In this document: positions 1-11,496 of the stretch, in pieces | Layout: each line of letters starts with the position of its first letter | Numbering within the stretch: the first letter of the stretch is position 1 | Origin: Urophycis tenuis | Lineage: Eukaryota > Chordata > Actinopteri > Gadiformes > Phycidae | NCBI GenBank assembly: GCA_036785325.1 | Contig: JAXIVH010000169.1 | Location: 186,001 to 250,000, forward strand | DNA: 64,000 bases | Direction: 5' to 3' | Made by a program: the position numbers and the translations under genes | Notes under the pieces: generated by a model | Told to the model about the DNA's origin: nothing | Seen by the model: only the letters and a program-made list of their open reading frames with translations | Databases searched by the model: none

Positions 1-500
1 CAGAAATCCTTCTCTTTATTCTTCATAATGCACCATGAGCAGCACAACTAACCTCAAGATTGTGTCATATGAGAGAGTACACGGGGTATTTCATTGTTAT
101 TTTAAGTTTAAGTTTAAGTTTTAAGTAAAAGAAAAATATAAGTTTCTGACCCAGTTTCTATTAGTCTGCTTTATTTACATGTAGGAAGCCATATAGCACT
201 GAACAAAACTGTGGCTAGTGAGGCTGAATGACCACTAGCCACAGTTGGCACAAAACTGTCAAGCCCTGATTTAAAAAAAAAGTTAGCTTAACAGCCGATT
301 CCCAATAATTTTATTACAGGTCGCGACTCTCTCTCTCTTTTTTCTTTTGAAAATCGAATTGAGAGAAAGATTTGTGTGCAGTGTGTTTTTGCCGACTGGA
401 AAACGAAATCCTAACCAAGGGGCTTTGTGACTGTTGCTTGAAATGCTGAGGACAATGATCTAGCATCCTCCTATTCCTAGCCGCGCTTTGAACGCATATG
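1..500. other. no gene seen
   Basis: AT-rich sequence with short open frames only. I see no motif, repeat family or convincing splice-bordered exon. Confidence 0.4.
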
Positions 501-552
501 AACATTATGAACTGTCACTCATTCTCACTGGCGATTGGCGAAACAAACTCAC

Positions 553-745
553 CTCCTCCTCCTTCTCTCTTCCTTTTCCCCTGGCCAGTTGGCTTTCCAA
601 AGCTGAGTTTAGTTTGAGTAGTTTTTTTCATAACACCACGACTAAAAACTGACTTCTGACTGAGTGAGTGCTGGTAGCCAATCTCTTCTCGTAGTGCCAG
701 CTGACTTTCGCGTCGAAGCTGCGTATATGATAAACATGTTTCCAA
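553..745 (-). CDS. candidate first exon, unknown protein
   Basis: On the minus strand an open frame runs from an ATG at 745 (or the internal ATG at 631) to a GT donor (GTGAGT) at 552-551. From the second ATG it reads MKKTTQTKLSFGKPTGQGKR. Short basic N-termini with a QTKLSF stretch, which resembles a PCNA-binding PIP box, occur at the start of several transposase-type and zinc-finger proteins. The next exon would lie beyond the left edge of the window. It could instead be a 3' exon of the transposase-like gene to its right, but no good acceptor was found, so function is unassigned. Confidence 0.25.
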
Positions 746-933
746 TGTCGGGTGGCGTATTTCTGCTCAGTTTTAAAATATAACGTGATAATAAAGGGAT
801 TATGTGGACTTTATTTCAGAAAAACAAATGAGAATGCATGCTGATCTTTCCACCAATCAAAGTCAGAACGATTTTCATCATATATTAATTTGACATTTCT
901 CTGAATAAAAAATAAAAAAACACCGGGGAAAAT

Positions 934-953
934 ACCGAGGTCATGACCTCGGT
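934..953. repeat. perfect 20-bp palindrome with TREpal core
   Basis: ACCGAGGTCATGACCTCGGT is a perfect inverted repeat. Its central 12 bp, AGGTCATGACCT at 938-949, equal the palindromic thyroid-hormone response element (two AGGTCA half-sites, no spacer). It sits just upstream of an L2 LINE 3' tail, so it may belong to that retroelement's 3' UTR. Binding is not shown. Confidence 0.5.
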
Positions 954-969
954 GTCCTCAATGCTGGTT

Positions 970-1028
970 ACGGCACTGCTTGAGTGTCCTGAAAGGCGCC
1001 TTATAAATAAAATGTATTATTATTATTA
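970..1028 (+). mobile_element. L2-type LINE 3' tail
   Basis: The sequence reads ...CTTGAGTGTCCTGAAAGGCGCC followed by TATAAATAAAATG and a (TATTAT)n end, the usual 3' terminus of fish L2 elements. Only the tail remains. Confidence 0.6.
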
Positions 1029-1106
1029 TGAGACAAACAGCATAAGAACACACAGTTAGTTGGCGGAATATTTTTAAATTAAAAAAGGCAATGAAATAAA
1101 GTCCAC

Positions 1107-1271
1107 CTTCAAAACTTGTGTGTCCTGGGTGATTGTTTTTTGGTCCCCATGGTCCTTGGCTGTCACTGATGCGGATGGTTTATCAGCCGAAGGTGTGCTA
1201 CTTGTGACTGAAGCTGCCACTGAGGCTGATGGGTTATCAGATGGAGGTTTGGTTGTTGTCACTGGACCTGC
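1107..1271 (-). pseudogene. transposase-like gene, low-complexity C-terminal exon
   Basis: The acceptor TTAATCAG lies at 1279-1272 and the donor GTGGAC follows position 1107, a weak site. It encodes a Ser/Thr/Pro/Ala-rich stretch (PSASVAASVTSS, PSASVTAKD) with a near repeat of PSAS. This is probably a disordered tail; no function is assigned. Confidence 0.45.
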
Positions 1272-1339
1272 CTGATTAATTTAAGGAGAAGCATTAGGAA
1301 CTTGCAGTTATTTCTCAAACTTTTTTATATGCTAAGTAC

Positions 1340-2110
1340 AATTTACAAAGGTGTTGTACAGTTGTACAAGTCAACAGTTTCAAGTACCTAGGACTCACGG
1401 AAAACAACACACTCAACTTCAACAAACATGTTGTCATTACACAAACGCACACACATCACTGTCTGTGGCCCCCCAACTCCTCTTACTCCTCTACAAAAGC
1501 ATCATCCGACCCATGCATCATCGTAATGTACTATCCCCCCTGCTTCTTCTCCCTGCTCACTGTCAACAGCAAAAACAGACTCCTCAAAATCCCACACACA
1601 GCATCCAAGATAATCAACACCCTCAACCCTAGCCTGTCAAAAGCAAACAAATGTTCCATGGCACGCCTTGCACGTGTAATAGTCAGCAGTATTGACCACC
1701 TCCCGAACCAATTCTTCACTCTACTCTCATCTGTCCACAGATATAGAAAAGCATTATTTTTAAGTTTTGTCCCCTCAGCCATCACAGCACTAAAAATAGA
1801 TATGTAGTTTTTATATTTCACCCCTGTGTATTGTCTATGTCATGTTTATTCCAGTCTACTTGTTCTCTGAGGTGAGAGAGTTGTTATCTGCCATGGATGT
1901 CATGATTGCTGCTGTCTATATGTTGTTCTGTGGTATATGTGAGAAGAGAGAATAACTTTTTGTCTGTGCTATATGTGGGAAGAGGGTTTGTTATCTGTTA
2001 CATGTAGAAGAGGATGTCCATGTGTTGTGCCTTTTTAGATGTCTGCTGCCCTGAAACCAACTTCACTGCGAATATGTGAAAACAAATATCCCCTTGGGGA
2101 CAATATATAA
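1340..2110 (+). mobile_element. non-LTR retrotransposon 3' fragment
   Basis: With frame changes it reads VNSFKYLGLT, APQLLLLLYKSIIRP, HTASKIINTL and SFVPSAITALK. These are the C-terminal segments that follow the reverse transcriptase of a common fish LINE in the CR1/jockey superfamily. The 3' UTR ends in ATATCCCCTTGGGGACAATA, a typical LINE tail. It is 5' truncated and broken. Confidence 0.6.
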
Positions 2111-2126
2111 CTTAATCAAACCTTAC

Positions 2127-2222
2127 CTTTTTGAAGTGGAATGGCTGTTTAATGGAGGTAACATAGACTCCTCTCCTACTTTGCTTTCGCTGCCTCCACT
2201 TCTCCTTCAGAATACGGTGCTC
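2127..2222 (-). pseudogene. transposase-like gene, basic exon
   Basis: This exon of exactly 32 codons lies between an acceptor (TTCATAAAG) and a strong donor (GTAAGG). It encodes EHRILKEKWRQRKQSRRGVY..., which is strongly basic, suggesting nucleic-acid contact or nuclear import. It is open and phase-neutral. Confidence 0.5.
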
Positions 2223-2299
2223 CTTTATGAAAAATATAACAATTAATAAGTAATATAACTCATTTTGTGTTAAAGTGGCATATTTATGAAATGTTTTCA

Positions 2300-3006
2300 T
2301 CTATAGTTTGTAATAAATACATTAGAAAAAATATATTTTCAATCTTTAAATCTGCATTCAATACTTGTGTTACAACATATCACAAATGCTGTATGTCTTT
2401 CGGCGTTACTCTATATGCCAGACTCACTTAAATCAACTATTATTAGTAGTTATTCATTTTGACTAACATGTATACCACTTAGCTGGCCAGCTGTTGAAGT
2501 TACTTTTGCTGAAGGCATTATCTACTGGATAACAACAAAGCCTAGGTCTTCTGGTCCTGTTCAGTGCTGCCTTTGACCAAGTCAGGAGAGTGCAAGAAGT
2601 AAGGGAAATAAAGTTAATTGATTATGGATGAAGGATGGTGCAAGGGGAAAGGTCACAGGGTAACACAAAGTGATACGGTGAATCATATGAATGTTATCAT
2701 AAAAATGTGCTTTTCACATTTCATTTACTGTCTGATGATATCATTTTGAAGGCTAAAATTCTACTTTTTTGTGTAACAGTGGCACTACAGGAAACATAAT
2801 AGGGTCTCAGACTCATACACAAACACAAGCTGTCAATACACAATGTCAAAAAACACAGATTTTTTGGGGGATATTTCAAAGCACAAAACAAACTTCAATT
2901 TTAGTCAGTGACTTATTGTGCTTGAAGTATGGACAATGTTTTAGTCTCTATAGTAAAATTTATATAAAATATACTGTTATATAAATTATACTGTTGACTG
3001 TCTCAC
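2300..3006. other. intron-like AT-rich DNA, nothing recognised
   Basis: No coding frame with splice support and no known repeat was recognised between the two flanking exons. Confidence 0.4.
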
Positions 3007-3186
3007 CTTTCTTTTATTGATTTGTTGCGTGTCGTGGAATTCCCTTAAAAGTGCAGTGTGAGTGTCTTTGTATGTGTCCATGAAGTCATCAAGTCTGGTC
3101 AGTCGTCTTCCTTTCAAGCGGATGTTTTTCAAGTCCCACTGACTCTTCTCCATGACTCCCTGTGTGTTGTTGTCCTGCGTGAAATT
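3007..3186 (-). pseudogene. transposase-like gene, exon (QWDLKNIRL block)
   Basis: The acceptor TTCTAATCAG precedes 3186 and the donor GTGAGAC follows 3007. The 60-codon exon is open and reads NFTQDNNTQGVMEKSQWDLK and later LTRLDDFMDTYKDTHTALLR. A similar block lies downstream of the catalytic region in related uncharacterised fish proteins (recalled resemblance, not searched). Confidence 0.5.
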
Positions 3187-3316
3187 CTGATTAGAACAGA
3201 ACAATGATTATTGGCTCTTATCACTGGCTTTACTCTACCTTATTATTTATTATAATTAGAGTAATAGGTTTAAACTCTCCATGACATTGCTAATATTCAT
3301 CCAATGTATACTTCAC

Positions 3317-3399
3317 CTGGCTTCTTTTCTCCAATATCTTTGCAAATTTCTTCGAGAATTGCTGATAAGGGAGCCCTTCACCATGCCTGCCGAGGTCAC
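3317..3399 (-). pseudogene. transposase-like gene, small exon
   Basis: An 83-nt open exon lies between acceptor AAATCTTCAG and donor GTGAAG, encoding GDLGRHGEGLPYQQFSKKFA. It lies just before the QWDLK exon. A plus-strand LINE has landed in the intron on its 5' side. Confidence 0.5.
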
Positions 3400-3503
3400 C
3401 TGAAGATTTAAAACATTACTTTTAGATCTTTTTTGAACATAGGTAAAGGACATCACACACTCAAAACTGGATCAAATCATACCTCAGTGACCGTCACCAG
3501 TGT

Positions 3504-4154
3504 GTGCGTGTAAATAATACACTCTCTCCACTTAAAGCTTGCACACTGGGTGTACCGCAAGGATCAATCTTGGGGCCATTACTTTTTAGCATTTATATAA
3601 ATGACCTGCCTTCCATGTGTGATGATGTCAGCATATTTATGTATGCAGACGATACTGTAATATACACTTATGGTAAGAGCGCTACAGAGGTTGCCAAGGC
3701 ATTAACAAAGGCAATGCAGAAGGTTGCTCTCTGGTTACACAACTCTTGCCTTACCCTAAACTTAGAAAAAACTGTAACCATGTTTTTTACCAACAGGCTC
3801 AAACTGAAAGAATGCCCCGATGTCTCAGTAAATGGGCAAATAATCAACAATGTGGATAAATTCAAGTACTTGGGTGTTACCCTTGACCCAACTCTTAGTT
3901 TTAAAAAACTGAGAACCACAATAAAATTTAACCTAGCTAACTTCAGACACATAAGGAATTCTCTCACAGTTGAGGCTTCCAGTGTGTATCTGAATGCTAT
4001 GATTATGCCACATTTTTTATATTGTATTACAAGCTGGTCTCAGTCAAACAAAACAGTTCTGAAACCACTTGAATCACTATACAAAAGTGCCCTCAAAATC
4101 CATGATAAAAAGCCTACCACCACTGTCATATACTCAACAAATATGAAATTTTAA
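3504..4154 (+). pseudogene. reverse transcriptase fragment
   Basis: 217 codons of the reverse transcriptase of the LINE fragment, from the fingers/palm through the YADD box to the thumb. The N-terminal endonuclease and first RT motifs are absent, and the frame closes early relative to the remaining homologous coding downstream. The reading frame is open upstream to about 3449. Confidence 0.75.
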
Positions 4155-4452
4155 ATTTTGAGAATCTGATAAAACACTCAAATGTCTGCTTACTTTTTAA
4201 AATTATTCACAATGCTGCAGCTCCCCCCTTGAAAAAAATATATTACACTCTGCTCTGAGAAGTCAATAAGAACAACAAGATCTGTCACAAGGGGTGAGTG
4301 CAGTGTACCCAAACGGAAAACTGCCTTTGGGAAATCATCATTTTCTTGTACTGCCATGACTCAGTGGAATACTCTGCCAACAGACATTATTTCATGTAGT
4401 CATGTAAGTCCCCATGCCTTCTCTCATCTTGCTAAGCGTTGGCTACTGTCAA

Positions 4453-4573
<121 letters not shown>

Positions 4574-4860
4574 TCAGCCTGCCCAGTCCTGTTGAATTTG
4601 GTTCAATGTTACTATCTATCTATTTTATATATTGTCTCTTTGCCTTGTTCTGTTATTTTTACTTAACACTTTAAAAAAAAAACTTCTTTTATACTACTTT
4701 TCTATGTACTGTTCCATCAACCTGCCCAGGGACTAGAGGTGGAAAATAGCAATTTGCTACAACCTGGCACAATGCATAGTCTCTTGTTGTACAAGATTAA
4801 TGTTTTATTGTGCGCTGTCCCTGTCTTGAAATAAATAAAATTACAATTACACATCTCTGC

Positions 4861-5558
4861 ATACATCATACTAAATCAGAATACACTTGGTTATTCCTCA
4901 GGGGATTGTGAATGTGCCAAATGTCTAAACAATACACCTAACATACAGTTGTACATAGACATGTAGATTTTGAACAAAGTTGGAAGAAAGAGGAAAGGTG
5001 ATGTGATGGTAGGATGGAAGAACAACAGCAGTCTCCACAACAATCCACTAATTTAATTTACACTAGAGCAAAGGTTATGAGGTCACTAAAACTGGCAAAG
5101 GAATTTACTTGAATTTACTCACTTAATTTAATGTCAATAAGCAAGATTGCAAGAAATGTTGCCTTTGAACAAAGCCAGTGTTAGTCCCTGCACTAGCAGC
5201 AGGACAAAACTAGGGGGGGGGACAGCTGACTTACAGCTTTGGGTCACAGGAAGTGCACAGTAAAATTGATGTTTTATAACTATTTTGAAGTTGGTCTCAT
5301 TGAAACTGAAAATAATTAAAAGCATAGCTGACCCAACATCATACGTGTCCAAAGAGCTGCTTGAGGCAAACAATAAGCAGCCAACGATGAGATGAATGTG
5401 TCAGAGCAATAGACGTTTGGGTCCCCTTCTTTGTCTAGGGGTGCGCTGTTTATGACATCCATGAAGTGCTGTTGTGTGTGTGTGTATGTGCATGTGTGAT
5501 TTTCAAACTTGATTAACAGAAGACATTACTTCAAGTCATTACTTAGTGTATTTCTTAC
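4861..5558. other. no gene seen
   Basis: Unique-looking AT-rich DNA between the LINE and the next exon. I found no convincing exon borders. Confidence 0.4.
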
Positions 5559-5771
5559 CTCAAGGTCTTCAGCAACAATGCTGCTCTCATCGACAGTTGG
5601 GTCCCCAATGGTTGTCAGCTTTTCTTGAATATTGTTGAAGTGCTTCTCAACATTTCCAGAGCTGCATGGGCTCGAGAAGATGACAGTGCAGCTGAGGAGT
5701 GTTTCATCTAACTCACCAATGGAACTAGCGGATGTCAACAATCCAAACACAGCTTGAAGTTCTTGGGCGCA
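5559..5771 (-). pseudogene. transposase-like gene, exon (GLLTSAS block)
   Basis: The acceptor TTTCTCTCGTAG precedes 5771 and a strong donor, GTAAGAAA, follows 5559. The 71-codon open exon reads CAQELQAVFGLLTSASSIGE, then CTVIFSSPCSSGNVEKHFNN. No lesion is visible within it. Confidence 0.55.
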
Positions 5772-5861
5772 CTACGAGAGAAATACAAGTTATTGCATTG
5801 TCATATTTTGCACTTTATTGCCAGTAGTATAGATGTTCTAAAAAGAAATGGTTTCACTTAC

Positions 5862-6041
5862 TGCTTTTTGCAAAAAGTCTTTGCATTTTTCATTATGTGA
5901 CTAAGACAGCGGTGGAGGATAGGATGGCTGAAGTCTTGAGAAGTACCTTTCCCTGTTAATATGTTATAATAACTGTGGAGCAAGGCATTGAGGTTTGTTT
6001 TGCAGAAGGCCATTGATATGGCCTGCATGAGTACCATGGAG
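5862..6041 (-). pseudogene. transposase-like gene, exon (CLSHIMKNA block)
   Basis: A 60-codon open exon between acceptor ATCTATAG and donor GTAAGTG. It encodes MVLMQAISMAFCKTNL and PILHRCLSHIMKNAKTFCKK. Phase fits the preceding exon (AG + C). It probably continues the catalytic core after the CDRS motif. Confidence 0.55.
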
Positions 6042-6997
6042 CTATAGATGAGTCCAGCGTCTCGTCACCAGCGATATGCTAATGAGTCCCAGAACGTCCA
6101 CGCCCTCTTTTAGGTGAAGGAAGTAGGCACTCGGCTATTACTGTTGATAGAACAGTAGGCTATTTCCATGAGCAGGCACCCCTGCAGGCATCCCTAAAAG
6201 CTGCTGTGTTGTATTTCACAATGCTAACAACAAAAAATGAGGATTTGCGATTTAGTATGTTGCCACAAAAAGAAGGAAGGGAAAAGAAGGGGTTTGTGGC
6301 TCCAGGCAATCGGAAGAGAGAATCCCGATGGGAGGCTGTGGGACCCGGCGTCTACATTTGTTTACGTCTGCGGCAAACACTTCGTTACAGATTAGTAGCT
6401 AAAATCAGTTGATGTTCGATGTTAAAGATGTCTTAATCTAAAATAATGAAGGAATGAATTAAACTTTGCGAACTACTATAGCTGTGATTACATGTCATAG
6501 TTCAGCTCCGAGTTAGCCTGCACCACCTAGCACTAGTGCTATCATGGTTGCACTCTGCATGTTAAATGCGCTATAAAAATAAAAGTGACTTGACTTGAAT
6601 GAAAATAGATTGTGTTGGTGCCCTCATCTTCATTCATGATTCATACATTCATTGCTTAGGTAGTTCCATATGTCCCCGTAGTCCACCTCTTGCCACTCGT
6701 CTCGTTCGCCCCGAGACCAGATTCCAGCGTGAAGGGACATCTGACATTGCCGATTAATTTGAGTTTTTCTAAAGAGCGACACCGGTCAGGACTTGGAAGA
6801 GAGTTGGTATAACTGGTCTGCTGGCTGGCCATAGCATTAGATCGGTATAAATGGCTATATATAATACTTGGGTAAAGTTCAGAAATGTAATGCACTGAAA
6901 TTCTCATAGACCCCCATTCAAATATTTCCGGGTAGTTTCACCTAAAAATGCCCGGATGTGTCAAAAAAGTGGGAGGTACCCGGTTTGTTGGACTCAT
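6042..6997. other. intron-like DNA with LINE tail
   Basis: No gene. At about 6540-6602 the text ATGCGCTATAAAAATAAAAG followed by TGACTTGACTTGA resembles an L2-type LINE 3' tail on the plus strand. Nothing else was recognised. Confidence 0.4.
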
Positions 6998-7370
6998 CTA
7001 TCACACATAACCATGAGTGGACTGAGGTTTTTTTGCCCATATTGTTTGGCATGATCTATCTGAAAAGAACTAAGAAAAAAAAGGATAGAGGCTGTTGTGT
7101 GGTCAAAGGTCACATAGGTAGCAACAGGAAAAGGAGAGGAACCCTTCTTTGGGTTTCTGACCACCAGCTCATACACACTAAGTACACTATGTCCTCTTTA
7201 GATCGATTGTGGAATATGCTGATGCTTTTCTTGGACCAAAACATCACTTCCTTTGGATGAAGTAGCACTTTCTTAAGCACTTCATCAGGTGCATCTGTTT
7301 TTTCTTCAACCATCTTATAGAGGTGATCCTTCACCTCCACCATCCACACCTGGCTACCTGCTAGCTTCAA
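6998..7370 (-). pseudogene. transposase-like gene, core exon with broken donor
   Basis: Frame 1 reads KKVLLHPKEVMFWSKKSISI then HNRSKEDIVYL. The reading then shifts and continues YELVVRNPKKGSSPFPVATY, VTFDHTTASI and VMCDR. By resemblance to related proteins, a short segment after DIVYL, probably with the first catalytic Asp, is deleted there. The expected donor at 6997 reads ATGAGT instead of GTGAGT, although the phase (AG) still matches the next exon. Confidence 0.55.
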
Positions 7371-7422
7371 CTTGGGCCTCCACCATCCACACCTGGCTAC
7401 CTGCTAGCTTCAACCTGGGCCT
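7333..7422. repeat. tandem duplication, ~44-bp unit
   Basis: CTCCACCATCCACACCTGGC...TTCAAC(T/C)TGGGC occurs twice in direct succession with one difference. It borders the minisatellite and the 5' part of the core exon. Confidence 0.85.
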
Positions 7423-7454
7423 CCACCACTACTGTTAGGGGGAGGTTGTCACCT

Positions 7455-7912
7455 CCCTTCGCAGCCCAGCTACCAGCTACCACCAGGCCCAGCTACCAGC
7501 TACCACCAGGCACAGCTACCAGCTACCACCAGGCCCAGCTACCAGCTACCACCAGGCACAGCTACCAGCTACCACCAGGCACAGCTACCAGCTACCACCA
7601 GGCACAGCTACCAGCTACCAGCTACCACCAGGCCCAGCTACCAGCTACCACCAGGCACAGCTACCAGCTACCACCAGGCACAGCTACCAGCTACCACCAG
7701 GCACAGCTACCAGCTACCAGCTACCACCGGGCCCAGCTACCAGCTACCACCAGGCACAGCTACCAGCTACCAGCTACCACTGGGCCCAGCTACCACCGGG
7801 CACAGCTACCAGCTACCACCAGGCACAGCTACCAGCTACCAGCTACCACCGGGCCCAGCTACCACCGGGCACAGCTACCAGCTACCACCATGCACAGCTA
7901 CCAGCTACCATG
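7455..7912. repeat. minisatellite, ~23-bp unit
   Basis: About 20 units of CAGCTACC-AGCTACC-ACCAGGC(A/C). Some units have an extra 7-bp AGCTACC step or a CACCGGGC variant. The 23-bp period gives a repeating 23-residue frame (QLPATTRHSYQLPPG...), which is an artefact. It lies between the transposase-like exon and the L2. Confidence 0.9.
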
Positions 7913-8131
7913 ATGTACAGTCCCACAGAGTACTTTCAACATCAAATAGCTTAACGTCTTAGCATGCTTGCGTTAACTGCGCTTTTCAACCACAACATTA
8001 TTGCATTTTAACGACGTTAATGCATTTAGAAGGGGTATCAAAACCAAGACCAAGATCAAGACCGCCTGAACCTCTCAAACCGCTATGCAGCCCTATCCGC
8101 TGGCAAGCTGGCTCACCTAGATGATCTTCCG

Positions 8132-9073
8132 GTGGCTCCTCCTTGCCCGGTGACGACGCCTGCTGACTCCGCAGCACCATCCAAGCACCAGCTTACTTGC
8201 CCAGGCCCGAATCTGCGACCCTCAGCCCGGCCCAAGACGTCCTCCTCTCGGCGCCGGATCGTAAGAGAGGCTGTGATGCGCTGCTCTGGTGCTCTTCCTC
8301 GCCCTGAGCCAGCTATTGATGCCTCTCCTAGGTGCGATGCTGCTGCCGGTTCTCCTCCTCGCCCCGAGCCGGCTATCGGTACCTCTCCTAGGTACGATGC
8401 TGCTGCTCCTCCCCACCCCAAGCCGGCTGCTGATGCCTCTCCTGGGTGCGTGGCTGCTGCCCGGCCGCCGCCCTCCCCTGCTCGGGTGCAGAGCACTGGC
8501 GGCCCACAGTCATCGCCTCCTCGACCACTCTTTGCTCCGACCACACTGATTGTGGGAGACTCAATTGTCAGAAACATTCACTTCTACAATGCAGTCACAC
8601 GCTGCTTTCCCGGAGCCATGGTGCCGGTTGTCCTGGACAGTCTCCTTGGCCTGCTGTGCTCTCTCCCATCATCCATCAACCGGGTCCTAGTTCATGTAGG
8701 AACCAATGACACGTCTCGCCAACAGTCGGAGCTGACTAAAAAGGACTTTAATGCTCTTTTTAGCTTCTTAAATAGCTGTGGAAAGGATGTCTGGCTCAGC
8801 GGACCCCTGCCAACTGATGGCCGCTTCTCCAGAATCCTCAATCTGAACACCTGGCTCCAGTCCGCCTGCAGAATTCACAACATTGGTTTAATTGATAACT
8901 TCAACTTATTCTGGAACCGTCCTTCCCTAATCCGGGCCGATGGACTTCACCCCAACAGTCTGGGTAGCAGAGTTTTAGCAGCTAACATCCAGCATGCTGT
9001 CCAGACCGCTGCCCCCCTGACCCCCAAGACCACTGTCCGGACCGTTGTCCAGACCACTGCCCCCCGTGATTGA
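8132..9073 (+). CDS. LINE ORF1, esterase-like domain protein
   Basis: 314 codons from a GTG; the frame is open upstream to about 8031 and encodes an LSNRYAALSAGKLAHLDDLP stretch, so the true start is unclear or lost. Residues 1-130 are Pro/Ala-rich low complexity. From about residue 138 there is an SGNH-hydrolase-like fold: block I TLIVGDSIVRN (catalytic Ser), block III VHVGTNDTS, and block V ADGLHPN (Asp/His). CR1/L2 ORF1 proteins with such esterase domains bind RNA and help form the RNP particle; the role here is inferred from family. The frame is intact within the region shown. Confidence 0.75.
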   Translation: MAPPCPVTTPADSAAPSKHQLTCPGPNLRPSARPKTSSSRRRIVREAVMRCSGALPRPEPAIDASPRCDAAAGSPPRPEPAIGTSPRYDAAAPPHPKPAADASPGCVAAARPPPSPARVQSTGGPQSSPPRPLFAPTTLIVGDSIVRNIHFYNAVTRCFPGAMVPVVLDSLLGLLCSLPSSINRVLVHVGTNDTSRQQSELTKKDFNALFSFLNSCGKDVWLSGPLPTDGRFSRILNLNTWLQSACRIHNIGLIDNFNLFWNRPSLIRADGLHPNSLGSRVLAANIQHAVQTAAPLTPKTTVRTVVQTTAPRD

Positions 9074-9373
9074 CTAGTCACTACCCACGCCCCCCTCCCG
9101 GAGCTCCCTCCACGCCCCGAACACTCCTCCTCTACCCCATTCTCAGAAAATGACACCCCCTGTTGTTCAACACCGGTACTCCAGCCATTACCCCATTCCC
9201 TCACTACATCTGCCCTGTGTTCTGCACTGAAGCCACCACCATCTCGCCCCATTCCACCCATCCTGTCATCCGGACGTCTCCACTGGATACACAGGCACAG
9301 AAACCGTACTGTCAACTCAAACAATCTCCATCAAATCAAGACCACTCACCCCCACCCACCCTACCCCCGTAAA

Positions 9374-9397
9374 CCCCCCCCCCCCCCCCCCCCCCCC
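9374..9397 (+). repeat. poly(C) tract, 24 nt
   Basis: 24 consecutive C residues at the ORF1-ORF2 boundary of the L2 element, a likely slippage site before the endonuclease coding region. Confidence 0.95.
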
Positions 9398-10636
9398 ACA
9401 GCCTTCCTTGGTCTCCTCAACATCCGCTCCCTCACCAAAAAAACTGCTCATCCATGACCTCATCACCACCAACAGCCTGGACTTCCTCTCCCTCACTGAA
9501 ACATGGCAACAACCCAACAACTACATCTCCCTCAATGAAGCTGTACCTCCAACCCACACTTTCCACTCTCAACCCCGTCTCTCTGGTCGCGGTGGCGGGC
9601 TCGCAGTATTAGTCAGGAAAACCTTAAAGATCTCACCTCTGACAATCCCCCCTGCGTCCTCATTTGAATCCATCACGGTCCTCCTCAACAACACATCTCC
9701 TCCCCTGATCATCTCCACAATCTACCGCCCCCCGAAGCCTAACAACATATTCATCCCGGAAATCAGCTCCCTTCTTTCCCACCTGTGTACACTCTCCCCC
9801 AACATCATTCTCCTCGGCAACTTCAATATACACATGGACAATATCTGAAACACCCTGACCACTGACTTCACCTCTTGCCTTGACAGCTTTGGACTACAAC
9901 AATTCATCAACTTCCCAACCCATCACAAAGGACACATCCTCGACCTCCTCTGCTGCACTGGTATCACTCCCATCAACATTTCATCATCTTCTCTCCCTGT
10001 CACAGACCATGTACCCATCTTTTTTAACATCCCGCTCCATCATCCAAAAACTGGTCTCCCCCGCAAAATCTCCTTCCGGAACATCAAGAACATCAACACC
10101 CAGGCTCTCACACAATGCATCAACTCCCTCCCCCCACCAGCCCCACTTTCCTCCCCCGACGACCTGGTCACCCACTACAACTCCAACCTCCAGAACCTCC
10201 TCGACACCTTGGCTCAATCAAAAACACGCTCCGTCTCCTTTTCACGCTCTGCCCCTTGGTTCACCCCTGCTCTACGTTCCCTCAAAACCAAAACCCGCCA
10301 ATTTGAACGCCTCTCCAGAAAAACAGGTCTCACTATTCACAAAGATCTGCTCCACAATCATCTCCTCCTCTACAAAGACGCCCTCTCCTCAGCCAAAACC
10401 GCCTACTACACTGGAGTCATAACATCTAGCGCCAACCACACTAGGTCTCTGTTTTCCCTTGTCAATAAACTCACTCTCCCCCCGGACCCTCTGGCTTCCC
10501 TCCCCCTCTCTGACAACTTCTGCAACTCCCTACTGTCCTTCTTCAATATGAAAACCTCCAGGATCCACAATGAACTGTCCAACCCCTCTGCCACCAGCCC
10601 TCTACCAGCCCTTCCTGCCCTCACCTGGTCCCACCC

Positions 10637-11459
10637 AGGCGCGTAGAATACGGTGGGGACGGTGGGGACGCGTACCTACCAGTTTTCGTCATGAGTCATT
10701 TTGTACCCGCCACTTTTTATGAAAGAATCCCCCGTGTGGGACTCGCACCGGTGTCTTTCACCACTACGTCAGTAAATGCAGTCTGAGTTACGTCAAGCTC
10801 GACGAAGAGAAGAACTCCACTCTTACAAGTCCCTTTAGTATGACAGGGTCACAAGCGGACTTTTCACGCGGTCACAAGCGGAGTGGTAGTGGTATGGCAA
10901 GATGCCATAGTGCGTTGAGTAATGGTGCTCCCTGACTCATCCCAAAAACAACAGTCAACAAAGTGAACGTAATGAAACAGTGAAATGCAACCCAACATGT
11001 CCTGAACATTCGCCTCCAAACCCTATCTAATAGCAATAACATGTAATGACACAGAATGCCAGAATGTCGCAATGCATTCTGGGAAACACTCCCCCAACAC
11101 GTTACAATATCCACGATTTCCTCAAGCAAGTACAACAAGTTGAACTGATAATACAAGAAAACACAAAAGCATTAACCTAATTTACACAAAATAGAAACAA
11201 CATTTAATTTGATTTGTGTCCGATGACGAGAGAGAGACGGAGAGAGAGCTAGCACTTTGGTAGAGAGACATAGAGTAACAATAACAGAGAGCGAGCGCCG
11301 GTCTCGATAAAGCAGTTAATCAGAGAAATGAAACGTTATTTCCCGATTGTTTCACAGCGGTTACATTCAGCAGGTAGACACGGCCATGAACTGCACCTAT
11401 CTGAATCACATTATCCAATAAAAAGTATTAGAGCTCTGTGCGTGAGCACAGTCAAGACA

Positions 11460-11496
<37 letters not shown>

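Noticed and set aside
7446..7913. 155-codon QLPATTRHSYQLPPG repeat protein
   Set aside because: Product of a 23-bp minisatellite; 23 residues per three units is just the repeat period.
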